From contig NZ_AKJE01000035.1 of assembly GCF_000282495.1 (NCBI RefSeq), positions 78,174 to 142,173 on the forward strand: a DNA stretch of 64,000 nt. The letters run 5' to 3'. A model generated the notes under the pieces. That model was not told where the DNA came from. It was given only the letters and a program-made list of their open reading frames with translations, and did no database searches. The stretch is from Pseudomonas sp. GM79. Its GTDB lineage: Bacteria > Pseudomonadota > Gammaproteobacteria > Pseudomonadales > Pseudomonadaceae. Position numbers and translations under genes: made by a program. Shown here piece after piece: positions 18,002-27,974 of the stretch (within the stretch, counting starts at the first letter, position 1; each line of letters begins with the position of its first letter).

Positions 18002-18061
18002 AATAGGTGATCAACTCCCGTCGCTGGTATAGTTTTGCTCTTACCGCGACGCGAGCCGTTC

Positions 18062-18772
18062 ATGACCTCTACCGCAGCCCCAATCCTCATCACCGGTGCC
18101 GGCCAGCGTGTCGGCCTGCACTGTGCGCAGCGTTTGCTCGAAGACGGCCATCCGGTCATTTTCAGCTACCGCAGCGAACGCCCTGGTGTGCAAACCCTGC
18201 GTGATCTGGGGGCGAGCGCGGTGTTTGCGGACTTTTCCAGCGAGGCCGGCATCCTTGCGTTCATCGGCGAACTGAAAAACCACACCGACAGTTTGCGGGC
18301 GGTTGTCCATAACGCTTCCGAATGGCTCGCCGAAACCCCGGGCACCGAAGCCGCGGCTTTCACCCGCATGTTCAGCGTGCATATGCTGGCGCCCTACCTG
18401 ATCAACCTGCACTGTGCTGACCTGCTACGGCGTTCAAGTCCCGCCGACATCGTGCACATCAGCGATGATGTGACCCGCAGGGGTAGCAGCAAGCATATCG
18501 GCTACTGCGCCAGCAAAGCCGGGCTCGACAGCCTGACCCTGTCCTTTGCCGCGAAGTACGCGCCCAGCATCAAGGTCAACGGTATCGCGCCAGCCCTGCT
18601 ACTGTTCAATCCCGACGACGACGCGGCGTACCGCGCCAGGGTTCTGGCCAAATCGGCACTGGGCATCGAGCCCGGCAGCGAAGTGATCTACCAGAGCCTG
18701 CGTTATTTGCTCGACAACCCTTATGTCACCGGCACGACCCTGACCGTCAACGGCGGACGGCACGTCAAATAA
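18062..18772 (+). CDS. folM: Dihydromonapterin reductase FolM
   Basis: 236 residues from ATG 18062. It is an SDR with NADPH motif TGAGQRVG near residues 9-16, VVHNASEW in the NNAG position, and catalytic YCASK. Similarity to FolM and its place ahead of folE and folX identify it as the reductase that makes tetrahydromonapterin from dihydromonapterin, the pterin cofactor used by pseudomonad phenylalanine hydroxylase. The next gene, folE, starts 22 bases after its stop. It lies downstream of the LitR-type regulator locus, so light control is possible. FolM also has weak dihydrofolate reductase activity in E. coli. Confidence 0.88.
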   Translation: MTSTAAPILITGAGQRVGLHCAQRLLEDGHPVIFSYRSERPGVQTLRDLGASAVFADFSSEAGILAFIGELKNHTDSLRAVVHNASEWLAETPGTEAAAFTRMFSVHMLAPYLINLHCADLLRRSSPADIVHISDDVTRRGSSKHIGYCASKAGLDSLTLSFAAKYAPSIKVNGIAPALLLFNPDDDAAYRARVLAKSALGIEPGSEVIYQSLRYLLDNPYVTGTTLTVNGGRHVK

Positions 18773-18794
18773 GCCGCTCCCGCGAGGATGTCCC

Positions 18795-19370
18795 ATGACG
18801 TTATTCCCGCCACACAACTCCTTGTCCCAGAGCTATCGCGAGATCCTGATCGGCCTGGGTGAGAACCCCGACCGCGAAGGACTGCAAGACACCCCGGTGC
18901 GCGCCGCCAAGGCGATGCAATACCTGTGTCATGGTTACGAGCAAAGTGTCGAAGAGATCGTCAACGGCGCGCTGTTTGCCTCAGACAACGATGAAATGAT
19001 CATCGTCGACAACATCGAGCTGTACTCGCTCTGTGAACATCACATGCTGCCCTTCATCGGCAAGGCTCATGTGGCTTATATTCCAACGGGCAAGGTGCTG
19101 GGCCTGTCGAAGATTGCGCGGCTTGTGGATATGTTCGCCCGCCGACTGCAAATCCAGGAAAACCTCACCCGGCAAATCGCCGACGCCGTGCAGCAAGTGA
19201 CCGACGCCGCCGGTGTCGCGGTGGTCATCGAAGCCCAGCACATGTGCATGATGATGCGCGGCGTCGAAAAACAGAATTCGACCATGAACACCTCGGTGAT
19301 GCTCGGCGCCTTCCGCGAGTCGAGTAATACCCGCCAGGAGTTCCTGCAATTGATTGGACGGAGCAAGTAG
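18795..19370 (+). CDS. folE: GTP cyclohydrolase I
   Basis: 191 residues with the FolE type I signature. Zinc ligands are visible as C80 and H83 in [10 protein letters not shown] and C151 in [11 protein letters not shown]. It converts GTP to 7,8-dihydroneopterin triphosphate, the first pterin step for folate and monapterin. It sits between folM and folX with gaps of 22 and 2 bases, a tight operon dedicated to monapterin. Pseudomonads commonly have several GTP cyclohydrolases; this copy is probably the specialised one rather than the housekeeping folate enzyme. Confidence 0.95.
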   Translation: MTLFPPHNSLSQSYREILIGLGENPDREGLQDTPVRAAKAMQYLCHGYEQSVEEIVNGALFASDNDEMIIVDNIELYSLCEHHMLPFIGKAHVAYIPTGKVLGLSKIARLVDMFARRLQIQENLTRQIADAVQQVTDAAGVAVVIEAQHMCMMMRGVEKQNSTMNTSVMLGAFRESSNTRQEFLQLIGRSK

Positions 19371-19372
19371 CA

Positions 19373-19744
19373 ATGCCACAACTTCAACCAGGAATGGCAC
19401 GCATCCGGGTCAAGGACCTGTGTTTGCGAACTTTCATCGGGATCAACGAGGACGAAATCCTCAACAAGCAGGATGTGCTGATCAACCTGACCATTCTGTA
19501 CGCCGCCCAGGATGCAGTGCGTGACAACGATATCGATCACGCGCTGAATTACCGCACCATCACCAAGGCGATCATCGCCCACGTGGAGGGCAATCGCTTT
19601 GCCCTGCTCGAACGCCTGACCCAGGAATTGCTGGACCTGATCATGGTCAACGAGTCAGTGCTGTACGCCGAAGTCGAAGTCGACAAGCCCCATGCCTTGC
19701 GCTTTGCCGAGTCGGTATCGATAACGCTCGCGGCAAGCCGCTAA
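19373..19744 (+). CDS. folX: Dihydroneopterin triphosphate 2'-epimerase FolX
   Basis: 123 residues of the FolB/FolX tunnel fold: [19 protein letters not shown] at the N-terminus, [10 protein letters not shown] in the middle and the pterin-anchoring glutamate region in [10 protein letters not shown]. Context with folM and folE favours FolX (epimerase giving the monapterin series) over the aldolase FolB. It begins two bases after the folE stop. Cytoplasmic. Confidence 0.9.
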   Translation: MPQLQPGMARIRVKDLCLRTFIGINEDEILNKQDVLINLTILYAAQDAVRDNDIDHALNYRTITKAIIAHVEGNRFALLERLTQELLDLIMVNESVLYAEVEVDKPHALRFAESVSITLAASR

Positions 19745-19812
19745 GCTTCAAGCCTTAAGCTTCAAGCTGTAAGCTACAAGCCACCGCAAACCACATCTTG
19801 CAGCTTGCAGCT
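19743..19812. repeat. AAGCTT-type short inverted repeat (family 3)
   Basis: Tandem variants of AAGCTTCAAGC and AAGCTGTAAGC are followed by the inverse CTTGCAGCTTGCAGCT. It lies between folX and the DUF1244 gene. Similar sequence flanks the four-helix-bundle gene between cysD and cysNC. Confidence 0.75.
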
Positions 19813-19829
19813 GTCTCAAAGAGCCCCTT

Positions 19830-20126
19830 ATGACCGAGCAACAACGCCTGGAACTTGAAGCCGCCGCCTTTCGCCGGCTGGTTGCCCACCTGGACAGCCG
19901 CAAGGACGTGCAGAACATCGACCTGATGAACCTCTCGGGTTTCTGCCGCAACTGCCTGTCCAAGTGGTATAAGGCCGCCGCCGACGAACGCCAGATCGAC
20001 GTCAGCCTCGACGAAGCCCGCGAAGTGGTTTACGGCATGCCGTACGCCGAGTGGAAAGCCCAATACCAGCAAGAAGCCACCGCCGACCAGCAAGCGGCGT
20101 TCGCCAAAGGAAAACCCAATGAGTGA
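19830..20126 (+). CDS. DUF1244 family protein
   Basis: 98 residues, a small helical protein with the conserved DUF1244 core: FRRLVAHLDSRKDVQNIDLM, then LSGFCRNCLSKW with a C-x-x-C pair, and MPYAEWK. The cysteines may bind metal, but this is not established. It overlaps the start of the HopJ-family gene by 8 bases, indicating coupling, and follows folX after a repeat of 85 bases. Function unknown. Confidence 0.85.
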   Translation: MTEQQRLELEAAAFRRLVAHLDSRKDVQNIDLMNLSGFCRNCLSKWYKAAADERQIDVSLDEAREVVYGMPYAEWKAQYQQEATADQQAAFAKGKPNE

Positions 20127-20457
20127 TTTGAACACCCTGCGCGCCAGCCTCAAGAGCGGCGAACACGCTTTCGCCGATACCTTGGCATTCATCGCCGCCG
20201 GTTACGACTATCAGCCCCAGTCGTTCAATAACGGTGGTGTGGAAAACGCCGCCGGGCAGAACGAAGGTTCGTGCAAGACCCTGGGTCTGGCATTGCTGGA
20301 AGGCTTGAGTGATGAAGAGGCGCTGCTGGCGTTTGGCGAGCATTACCGCTCGGTGGTGGCCACGCCTGAAGGCAGCGACCATGGCAATATCCGCGCGTTG
20401 ATCGCCCATGGTTTGGCCGGTGTGAAGTTCTCGCAGCAGCCCCTGACTCGTCGCTGA
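20119..20457 (+). CDS. HopJ-family protein
   Basis: 112 residues matching the HopJ family: FADTLAFIAAGYDYQPQSF, NGGVENAAGQNEGSCK, and LLAFGEHYRSVVATPEG. The name comes from a P. syringae type III effector, but the family is widespread in non-pathogens and in bacteria without type III secretion. No secretion signal or type III genes are present in this window, so a housekeeping or stress role is likelier. Overlaps DUF1244. Confidence 0.85.
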   Translation: MSDLNTLRASLKSGEHAFADTLAFIAAGYDYQPQSFNNGGVENAAGQNEGSCKTLGLALLEGLSDEEALLAFGEHYRSVVATPEGSDHGNIRALIAHGLAGVKFSQQPLTRR

Positions 20458-20475
20458 TTCGCTAAAGATCAACAT

Positions 20476-20589
20476 CAAAAGATCGCAGCCTGCGGCAGCT
20501 CCTACAGAATTTGTGTCCGCCCGATATTTCATGGGTGTACGCGATTCCAACGTAGGAGCTGCCGAAGGCTGCGATCTTTTGATCTTTTG
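20476..20589. repeat. Inverted REP pair (family 2)
   Basis: Two inverted copies of a repeat with core TAGGAGCTGCCGAAGGCTGC and a trailing GATCTTTTGATC flank about 50 bases between the HopJ-family gene and the aminotransferase. The same family occurs at 37032, 55441 and 63928. Confidence 0.85.
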
Positions 20590-20712
20590 CCATTCACCTC
20601 TTACCGCACATCCCGACTTTTAATATTGACCCGGCAACTTTATTTCGTTTGCCGGGCACCTCTGCTCGCGGCTTAGATAAAAGAAGCATCCCTTCTTCTG
20701 AGTCCGGTATCC

Positions 20713-21963
20713 ATGAGCAGCGAAAACATCAGTCAGTCAATCAACATCGTTCATCCCGTCACGCTCAGCCATGGCAAAAACGCCGAGGTCTGGGACACCG
20801 ATGGCAAACGCTACATCGACTTTGTCGGTGGTATCGGCGTGCTGAATCTCGGCCATTGCCATCCGCGCATCGTCGAGGCCATTCGCGAACAAGCCACCCG
20901 GCTGACCCACTACGCGTTCAACGCCGCCCCGCATGTGCCTTACCTCGAACTGATGGATCGCCTGACGGCGTTTATCCCGGTGGATTACCCGGTCAGCGGC
21001 ATGCTCACCAACAGCGGTGCGGAAGCGGCGGAAAACGCCCTGAAGATCGTCCGTGGCGCCACCGGTCGCACGGCAGTCATCGCCTTCGACGGCGCCTTCC
21101 ACGGTCGCACACTCGCCACCCTCAACCTCAACGGCAAAGTCGCGCCCTACAAGCAGAAAGTCGGGGTGTTACCGGGGCCGGTGTTTCACCTGCCCTTCCC
21201 CAGCAAAGACAATGACGTGGCCTGCGCCGAGGCCCTGAAGGCGATGGATCGGCTGTTCAGCGTCGAGATCGACGTTGGTGACGTGGCCTGTTTTATCGTC
21301 GAACCGGTGCAGGGCGAAGCGGGCTTCCTGGCGATGGACGTGGAATTCGCCCAGGCGCTACGACGCTTCTGTGATGACAAAGGCATCCTGCTGATCGCCG
21401 ATGAAATCCAGTCCGGCTTCGGCCGTACCGGCCAGCGGTTTGCGTTCTCGCGACTGGGCATCGAGCCGGATTTGATCCTGCTGGGCAAAAGCATTGCCGG
21501 CGGCGTGCCGCTGGGAGCGGTTGTCGGGCGCAAGTCGCTACTCGATAACTTGCCCAAAGGCGGATTGGGCGGCACCTATTCGGGCAATCCCATCGCCTGT
21601 GCCGCCGCGTTGGCGACCCTGGACGAAATGACTGACGCGCATCTGCACGCCTGGGGTGCGCAACAGGAAGAAGCGATTGTCAGCCGCTACGAATCCTGGC
21701 GAGCCCGCGAACTGTCACCGTACCTGGGTCGCTTGACCGGCGTCGGTGCCATGCGCGGCATCGAGCTGATCAACGCCGACGGCACACCGGCCTCGGCGCA
21801 ACTCACACAGCTGCTGGCCCTCGCGCGCGACTCGGGCTTGCTGCTGATGCCTAGCGGCAAATCGCGGCACATCATTCGGCTGCTCGCGCCGTTGACCACT
21901 GAGGCCTCCGTGCTGGAGGAAGGGCTGGATATCCTTGAGGCATGCCTGGCGAAATTGTCCTGA
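20713..21963 (+). CDS. Class III aminotransferase (GabT-like)
   Basis: 416 residues of the class III PLP aminotransferase family: WDTDGKRYIDFVGGIGVLNLGH, NSGAEAAENALK, FHGRTL, the PLP aspartate in LIADEIQSGFGRTG, and the lysine in LLGKSIAGGVPLGA. The best general call is an omega-aminotransferase of the 4-aminobutyrate or 2-aminoadipate group; P. putida has a similar enzyme assigned to lysine breakdown. Neighbours do not fix the substrate, as it stands alone between a REP pair and a bidirectional terminator. Confidence 0.85.
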   Translation: MSSENISQSINIVHPVTLSHGKNAEVWDTDGKRYIDFVGGIGVLNLGHCHPRIVEAIREQATRLTHYAFNAAPHVPYLELMDRLTAFIPVDYPVSGMLTNSGAEAAENALKIVRGATGRTAVIAFDGAFHGRTLATLNLNGKVAPYKQKVGVLPGPVFHLPFPSKDNDVACAEALKAMDRLFSVEIDVGDVACFIVEPVQGEAGFLAMDVEFAQALRRFCDDKGILLIADEIQSGFGRTGQRFAFSRLGIEPDLILLGKSIAGGVPLGAVVGRKSLLDNLPKGGLGGTYSGNPIACAAALATLDEMTDAHLHAWGAQQEEAIVSRYESWRARELSPYLGRLTGVGAMRGIELINADGTPASAQLTQLLALARDSGLLLMPSGKSRHIIRLLAPLTTEASVLEEGLDILEACLAKLS

Positions 21964-21984
21964 TCCCAAAGTCCACACATCCAT

Positions 21985-22072
21985 GTGGGAGCGGGCTTGC
22001 TCGCGAAGGCGGTATGTCAGTCAATATGAATGTCGACTGACATACCGCCTTCGCGAGCAAGCCCGCTCCCAC
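21985..22072. repeat. REPIN-like inverted REP pair (family 1)
   Basis: Inverted copies of GGGAGCGGGCTTGCTCGCG; the symmetry extends inward through GGCGGTATGTCAGTC and its complement, making a long near-perfect hairpin. It lies downstream of the aminotransferase gene. Confidence 0.9.
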
Positions 22073-22112
22073 ACTGGAAATGTGATCAGGCATTAAATCG
22101 TGTACACAAAAA

Positions 22113-22136
22113 AACCGGCCAAGGCCGGTTTTTTTT
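22113..22136. terminator. Bidirectional terminator between aminotransferase and trxB
   Basis: Stem AACCGGCC/GGCCGGTT with a run of T on one side and A on the other, so it can end both convergent transcripts. Confidence 0.85.
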
Positions 22137-22155
22137 GCTTTCTACAGAATCAGAA

Positions 22156-23428
<1,273 letters not shown>

Positions 23429-24184
23429 ATGCCCGCCCCCGTTCTGTCTGGCCCGCAATACCTGCGCGAGGGCCTCAAGCTGGTCCTGAGCCCAAGCCTG
23501 CGCTTGTTCGTGTTATTGCCGCTGGCCATCAACCTGGTGCTGTTCGTCGGATTGATCTATCTGGCTGGCCATCAGTTCAGTATGTGGGTCGATACGCTGA
23601 TGCCATCCCTGCCCGATTGGCTGAGCTTTCTGAGCTACATCCTCTGGCCGATTTTCGTCGTGTTGGTCGTGTTGATGGTGTTTTTCACCTTCACCATGCT
23701 CGCCAACATCATCGCCGCGCCGTTCAATGGCTTCCTCGCGGAGAAAGTCGAAGTGGTGGTGCGCGGCACAGACGACTTCCCGGCCTTCAGCTGGGGCGAA
23801 CTGATCGCCATGATCCCGCGCACCCTGTCCCGGGAAATGCGCAAACTCGGCTACTTCCTGCCCAGGGCCATCGGGCTGTTCATCCTGTCGTTGATCCCGG
23901 TGGTCAACATCATCGCCGCGCCGCTGTGGCTGCTGTTCGGGGTGTGGATGATGGCGATCCAGTACATCGATTACCCGGCGGATAACCACAAGCTGGGCTG
24001 GAACGAAATGCTCGCCTGGCTGCGGCAGAAGCGCTGGCAGAGCCTCGGCTTCGGCGGGAGCGTGTATCTGGTGTTGCTGATTCCGGTGGTCAACATTCTG
24101 ATGATGCCGGCGGCAGTGGCCGGTGCAACGCTGTTCTGGGTGCGTGAGCGTGGCGCGGAAAATCTGGTGGCAGAACGCCGCTGA
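23429..24184 (+). CDS. cysZ: Sulfate transporter CysZ
   Basis: 251 residues from ATG 23429, with CGGAG 6 bases upstream; an in-frame extension to 23336 lacks a ribosome site. The CysZ features are [21 protein letters not shown] at the N-terminus, [11 protein letters not shown] after the second membrane segment, and hydrophobic segments around residues 30-50, 70-100, 150-175 and 205-235. It imports sulfate for cysteine synthesis and fits with cysD/cysNC 8 kb away. The glycosyltransferase gene follows. Confidence 0.9.
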   Translation: MPAPVLSGPQYLREGLKLVLSPSLRLFVLLPLAINLVLFVGLIYLAGHQFSMWVDTLMPSLPDWLSFLSYILWPIFVVLVVLMVFFTFTMLANIIAAPFNGFLAEKVEVVVRGTDDFPAFSWGELIAMIPRTLSREMRKLGYFLPRAIGLFILSLIPVVNIIAAPLWLLFGVWMMAIQYIDYPADNHKLGWNEMLAWLRQKRWQSLGFGGSVYLVLLIPVVNILMMPAAVAGATLFWVRERGAENLVAERR

Positions 24185-24248
24185 TCGCGTCACAAATCCA
24201 TCATCCCACCGTCACAATGACGACATGGCCTCAGCCGACACTGAGGTC

Positions 24249-25424
24249 ATGACGACAACTCTGCATATCACCCTGATCACCGAAACCTTCCCACCGGAAA
24301 TCAACGGCGTTGCCAATACCCTTGGCCGCTTGTTCGACGGTTTGCGCGCACGCGGGCATCAGGTGGAGTTGGTGCGGCCACGCCAGGGGGGCGACCCACT
24401 TATCGGAAGCAACGATGAGTTGCTGTTGTGTCGAGGCTGGCCGCTGCCGGGTTATCCCGGCCTGCAATGGGGTCAGTCGTCGATGCACAAGCTGCTGCGG
24501 CGCTGGAAACGCCATCGCCCGGATGTGTTGTACATCGCCACCGAAGGACCGCTGGGGTTGTCGGCATTGCGCGCGGCACGGCGCTTGGGGATTTCGGTGG
24601 TCAGCGGCTTTCATACCAATTTTCAGCAGTACTCCAGCCAGTACGGCCTCGGGCTGCTGACGCGCTTGCTGACTCACTACCTGCGCTGGTTTCACAATCG
24701 CTCGACCCTGACCCTGGTGCCCAGCGCCAGCCAGCGACTGGAATTGGAACGCCGCCGTTTCGAGCGCCTGGCGCTGCTCTCTCGAGGCGTCGACAGCCAG
24801 TTGTTCCATCCGGCCAAACGGCTGAAATCGCTGCGCGAGCAATGGGGACTGGCCGAGGAAGATATTGCCTTGATCCACGTAGGACGCCTGGCGCCAGAGA
24901 AAAATCCTGGCTTGCTCAAGCGGTGTTTCGACACGCTGAAAATGACTTATCCACAGCGAAAAATGAAATTGATTGTGGTTGGTGATGGGCCGCAACGATC
25001 GATGCTGGAGAAGGAATTGCCCGAAGCGATTTTCTGCGGCTCACAACGCGGCGAAGCCTTGGCCAGTCACTATGCGTCGGGGGATGTGTTTCTGTTTCCA
25101 AGCCTGACCGAAACCTTCGGCAATGTGGTGCTTGAGGCATTGGCTTCGGGGCTGGGGGTGGTGGCGTACGATCAGGCTGCGGCGGCCCAGCATATTCGCC
25201 ATGGCTACAACGGCGTACTGGCCATGCCCGGGGATGAAGAGGCGTTCTGCGATGCAGCACGCTGGCTGCTGGAGGAGCGCGAAACCTTGCGCTGCGTGCG
25301 CCTTAATGCGCGCCAGCATGCGAGCCGTCAGGGGTGGGCGGCGATTATCGAGCAGTTTGAGGGGCAGTTGCGCGGGGCTTGTGTTGGGGAGCAGGTGGTT
25401 CCCAATGCACATACATTACCCTGA
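24249..25424 (+). CDS. GT4-family glycosyltransferase
   Basis: 391 residues from ATG 24249. A GT-B fold enzyme of the GT4 family: TETFPPEINGVANTLGRL at the N-terminus, SGFHTNFQQYS, SRGVDSQLFHP, the nucleotide-sugar motif VGRLAPEKNPG, and the E-x7-E motif in SLTETFGNVVLEALASG. Relatives include mannosyl-, galactosyl- and sulfoquinovosyl-transferases acting on lipids; donor and acceptor cannot be fixed. No lipid or polysaccharide genes adjoin it. It starts 64 bases after cysZ. Confidence 0.85.
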   Translation: MTTTLHITLITETFPPEINGVANTLGRLFDGLRARGHQVELVRPRQGGDPLIGSNDELLLCRGWPLPGYPGLQWGQSSMHKLLRRWKRHRPDVLYIATEGPLGLSALRAARRLGISVVSGFHTNFQQYSSQYGLGLLTRLLTHYLRWFHNRSTLTLVPSASQRLELERRRFERLALLSRGVDSQLFHPAKRLKSLREQWGLAEEDIALIHVGRLAPEKNPGLLKRCFDTLKMTYPQRKMKLIVVGDGPQRSMLEKELPEAIFCGSQRGEALASHYASGDVFLFPSLTETFGNVVLEALASGLGVVAYDQAAAAQHIRHGYNGVLAMPGDEEAFCDAARWLLEERETLRCVRLNARQHASRQGWAAIIEQFEGQLRGACVGEQVVPNAHTLP

Positions 25425-25448
25425 ATCCTTGATGACATTGAATCAGCC

Positions 25449-25530
25449 TTCGCGAGCAAGCCCGCTCCCACCTTTGATCGCATTCCCCTAAGAGAACTCG
25501 GTCGAATGTGGGAGCGGGCTTGCTCGCGAA
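25449..25530. repeat. Outward-facing REP pair (family 1)
   Basis: Two copies of the family 1 core in the opposite relative order to the REPIN pairs, separated by 36 bases, at the convergent junction of the glycosyltransferase and the flavin oxidoreductase genes. Confidence 0.85.
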
Positions 25531-25550
25531 GGCGTCAGTCCTGTCGCCGC

Positions 25551-26654
25551 TTAAACCAGCGTCATCAACGCCTCACGGCTGAACGGCAGGATGTCCTGCT
25601 CACGACCGTCGCGCACTTTCTGCGCCCAGTCCGGATCCACCAGCAACGCACGCCCCACGGCCACCAGATCGAATTCATCGTTATTCAACCGCTCCAGCAG
25701 TTTTTCCAGGCTGGCCGGCTGCGCGATCTTGTCGGTGTTGACCATGAACTGCAGGAACTCGCCATCCAGGCCTACGCTGCCGACGGTGATGGTTGGCTTG
25801 CCGGTGAGTTTGCGGGTCCAGCCGGCCAGGTTCAGCTCGGAACCGTCGAACTCCGGCTCCCAGAAACGGCGTGTCGAGCAGTGGAAAATATCCACGCCAG
25901 CGTCGGACAACGGCTTGAGGAATTCGCCCAACGCTTCGGGTGTTTGCACCAGACGCGCGGTGTAATCCTGCTGCTTCCACTGCGAGAAACGGAAGATGAT
26001 CGGGAAACCCTCACCGACCGCTGCACGCACCGCCTGAATCAGTTCGATGGCGAAGCGCGAACGGTTCGCCAGGCTGCCACCGTATTCGTCAGTGCGCTGA
26101 TTGCTGCCTTCCCAGAAGAACTGGTCCACCAGATAACCGTGGGCACCGTGGATTTCCACACCGTCCATGCCAATGCTCTGAGCGTCTTTGGCAGCCTGGG
26201 CGAACGCGGCGATCACGTCCTGGATATCTTCCTTGGTCATGCCGTGAACCACGACCTGACCGTCCTTCAATTTTTCCGACGGACCGTAACCCGGCACGCT
26301 GGCGTCCGGCTCGGTGCCGATGCGGCGCACGCTGCCCACATGCCACAGTTGCGGAACGATTTTCCCGCCCTCGGCATGCACCGCATCGACGACTTTCTTC
26401 CAGCCGGCCAATGCCGCTTCACCATAGAAGTGCGGCACGTTCGGATAGCCGTTGGAGGCCTTGTGACCAACGGTGGTGCCTTCGGTGATGATCAGCCCAA
26501 CCCCGGCAGCGGCGCGACGACGGTAGTACTCGATCACTTTGGAATTGGGCACACCGCCCGGCGAAAACGAGCGGGTCATCGGCGCCATGACGACGCGGGT
26601 CGGCAACTCGAGAGCGCCTAGGTGAAAAGGCTTGAACAGGGCTTTGACGGGCAT
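25551..26654 (-). CDS. NADH:flavin oxidoreductase (old yellow enzyme family)
   Basis: 367 residues from ATG 26654, which has TTGGAG 7 bases upstream. A TIM-barrel FMN enzyme: RVVMAPMTRSF, AAGVGLIITEGT, QLWHVGSV, and the family signature GVEIHGAHGYLVDQFFW then NQRTDEYGGSLANR. It reduces activated alkenes, nitro compounds or similar electrophiles with NAD(P)H. Natural substrate unknown; detoxification is the usual inference. Flanked by REP pairs on both sides. Confidence 0.9.
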   Translation of the reverse strand: MPVKALFKPFHLGALELPTRVVMAPMTRSFSPGGVPNSKVIEYYRRRAAAGVGLIITEGTTVGHKASNGYPNVPHFYGEAALAGWKKVVDAVHAEGGKIVPQLWHVGSVRRIGTEPDASVPGYGPSEKLKDGQVVVHGMTKEDIQDVIAAFAQAAKDAQSIGMDGVEIHGAHGYLVDQFFWEGSNQRTDEYGGSLANRSRFAIELIQAVRAAVGEGFPIIFRFSQWKQQDYTARLVQTPEALGEFLKPLSDAGVDIFHCSTRRFWEPEFDGSELNLAGWTRKLTGKPTITVGSVGLDGEFLQFMVNTDKIAQPASLEKLLERLNNDEFDLVAVGRALLVDPDWAQKVRDGREQDILPFSREALMTLV

Positions 26655-26762
26655 GGGACGCTCCAAGGGACATAGACTTTATGACGGCGATAATATGGAG
26701 ACTGCCAAGCCTTGAACAGCACTATTGATTTAAGTGATTAAGGATCAAAAGACAGAAAACAT

Positions 26763-26870
26763 TGTAGGAGCGAGCGGTGCGGCGATCCGACTTGCCCGCG
26801 AAGGCGTCATATCATTCAACATTGATATCGACTGATATGACGCCTTCGCGGGCAAGCCTCGCTCCTACAC
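26763..26870. repeat. REPIN-like pair of a variant REP class
   Basis: Inverted repeat with arms related to TAGGAGCGAG and TTGCCCGCGAAGGCGTCATA, differing from the GGGAGCGGGCTTG class. It lies between the glutathione peroxidase stop and the flavin oxidoreductase start. Confidence 0.8.
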
Positions 26871-26880
26871 AGAGGGGATG

Positions 26881-27363
26881 TCAGCTCAGCGCTTTTTCGA
26901 TCGCCTGGATGACAGCATGATCATCCGGCGCCGTACGCGGCGAGAACCGCGCCAGCACGCGACCGTCCTTGCCCAGCAGGAATTTCTCGAAGTTCCAGGT
27001 GATGTCGCCCGGGAATTCCGCGCCTTCGCCCGCCAGCAGACGGTACAACTGATGACGCTCGTGACCGTTGACTTCCAGCTTGCTGGACAACGGAAAGGTC
27101 ACGTTATAGTTGAGGCTGCAGAACGCCTGGATCTCCTGCTCGGTGCCCGGCTCCTGCCCGGCAAACTGGTTGCATGGCAAGCCCAGCACGCTGAAGCCCT
27201 TGTCCTTGTATTGCTGGTAGAGTTTTTCCAGCGCCGCGTACTGTGGGGTCAAACCACATTTGGAGGCAACGTTGACCACCAGCACGACACGCCCCTTGAA
27301 GGGCGCCAAAGGTAGCTCCTGACCATCCAGGGCTGTCAGTTTAAGGTCGTGAAAAGCACTCAT
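26881..27363 (-). CDS. Glutathione peroxidase
   Basis: 160 residues from ATG 27363 with GGAG 6 bases upstream. A thiol peroxidase of the GPx family: peroxidatic C36 in NVASKCGLTPQ, the glutamine of LPCNQFAGQEPG, and the tryptophan-asparagine pair in ITWNFEKFL. Cysteine replaces selenocysteine, as in most bacterial members, which generally use thioredoxin. It reduces hydroperoxides in the cytoplasm. Preceded by slyD in the same direction with a terminator between. Confidence 0.92.
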   Translation of the reverse strand: MSAFHDLKLTALDGQELPLAPFKGRVVLVVNVASKCGLTPQYAALEKLYQQYKDKGFSVLGLPCNQFAGQEPGTEQEIQAFCSLNYNVTFPLSSKLEVNGHERHQLYRLLAGEGAEFPGDITWNFEKFLLGKDGRVLARFSPRTAPDDHAVIQAIEKALS

Positions 27364-27434
27364 GACGAACTCCAAATTCCAGTGTTCTTCTCAAAACAGC
27401 CACTTGGCGGTGCCATCAAGGACAGCCGCGGACT

Positions 27435-27457
27435 AAAAAAGGCGCCCCTCGGGCGCC
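27435..27457 (-). terminator. Terminator after slyD
   Basis: On the minus strand a stem GGCGCCC/GGGCGCC with a three-base loop is followed by six T, 32 bases past the slyD stop codon. Confidence 0.85.
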
Positions 27458-27488
27458 TCTCCAGCTCTCGAAAGCTTAGCGCAGAAAA

Positions 27489-27974
27489 TCAGTGGTGATG
27501 GCCACCTTCGCCATGGACGTGACCATGAGCGATTTCTTCCTGGCTGGCGTCACGGATATCGATGATCTTGACCTGGAAATTCAGGCGCTGACCGGCCAAC
27601 GGGTGGTTGCCGTCGACAGTGACATCGTCGCCGTCCAGATCGCGAATGGTGACGATCTGCATCTGACCGTCCGGAGCGGATGCGTGGAACTGCATGCCCA
27701 CTTCCAGCTCGTCGACGCCTTCGAACATGCTGCGGCTCAAAGTGCTGACCAGTTCGGCAGCGTATTCGCCGTAGGCATCTTCAGGTTCTACAGCGACAGT
27801 CAGCTCGTCACCGACTGCTTTGCCTTCCAGAGCCTTTTCCAGGCCCGGGATGATGTTACCTGCGCCTTGCAGGTAGACCAGCGGCGCGCCGCCGGCGGAG
27901 CTGTCGATGACCTCACCAGCGTCGTTGGTCAGGGTATAGTCGATGGAGACAGCCTTATTGGCGGCGATCAGCAT
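27489..27974 (-). CDS. slyD: FKBP-type peptidyl-prolyl isomerase SlyD
   Basis: 161 residues from ATG 27974. An FKBP domain (VSIDYTLTNDAGEVIDSS, IIPGLEKALEGK) with the IF chaperone insert (PEDAYGEYAAELV through VDGNHPLAGQ) and a histidine-rich tail HGHVHGEGGHHH typical of nickel-binding SlyD. The enzyme speeds prolyl isomerisation and may supply nickel to metalloenzymes. The start codon overlaps that of the DUF3565 gene on the opposite strand. Confidence 0.92.
   Translation of the reverse strand: MLIAANKAVSIDYTLTNDAGEVIDSSAGGAPLVYLQGAGNIIPGLEKALEGKAVGDELTVAVEPEDAYGEYAAELVSTLSRSMFEGVDELEVGMQFHASAPDGQMQIVTIRDLDGDDVTVDGNHPLAGQRLNFQVKIIDIRDASQEEIAHGHVHGEGGHHH

Noticed and set aside
20119..20457. 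Type III effector suspected from the HopJ name
   Set aside because: No type III genes, hrp box or chaperone gene was seen, and the family is widespread outside pathogens.
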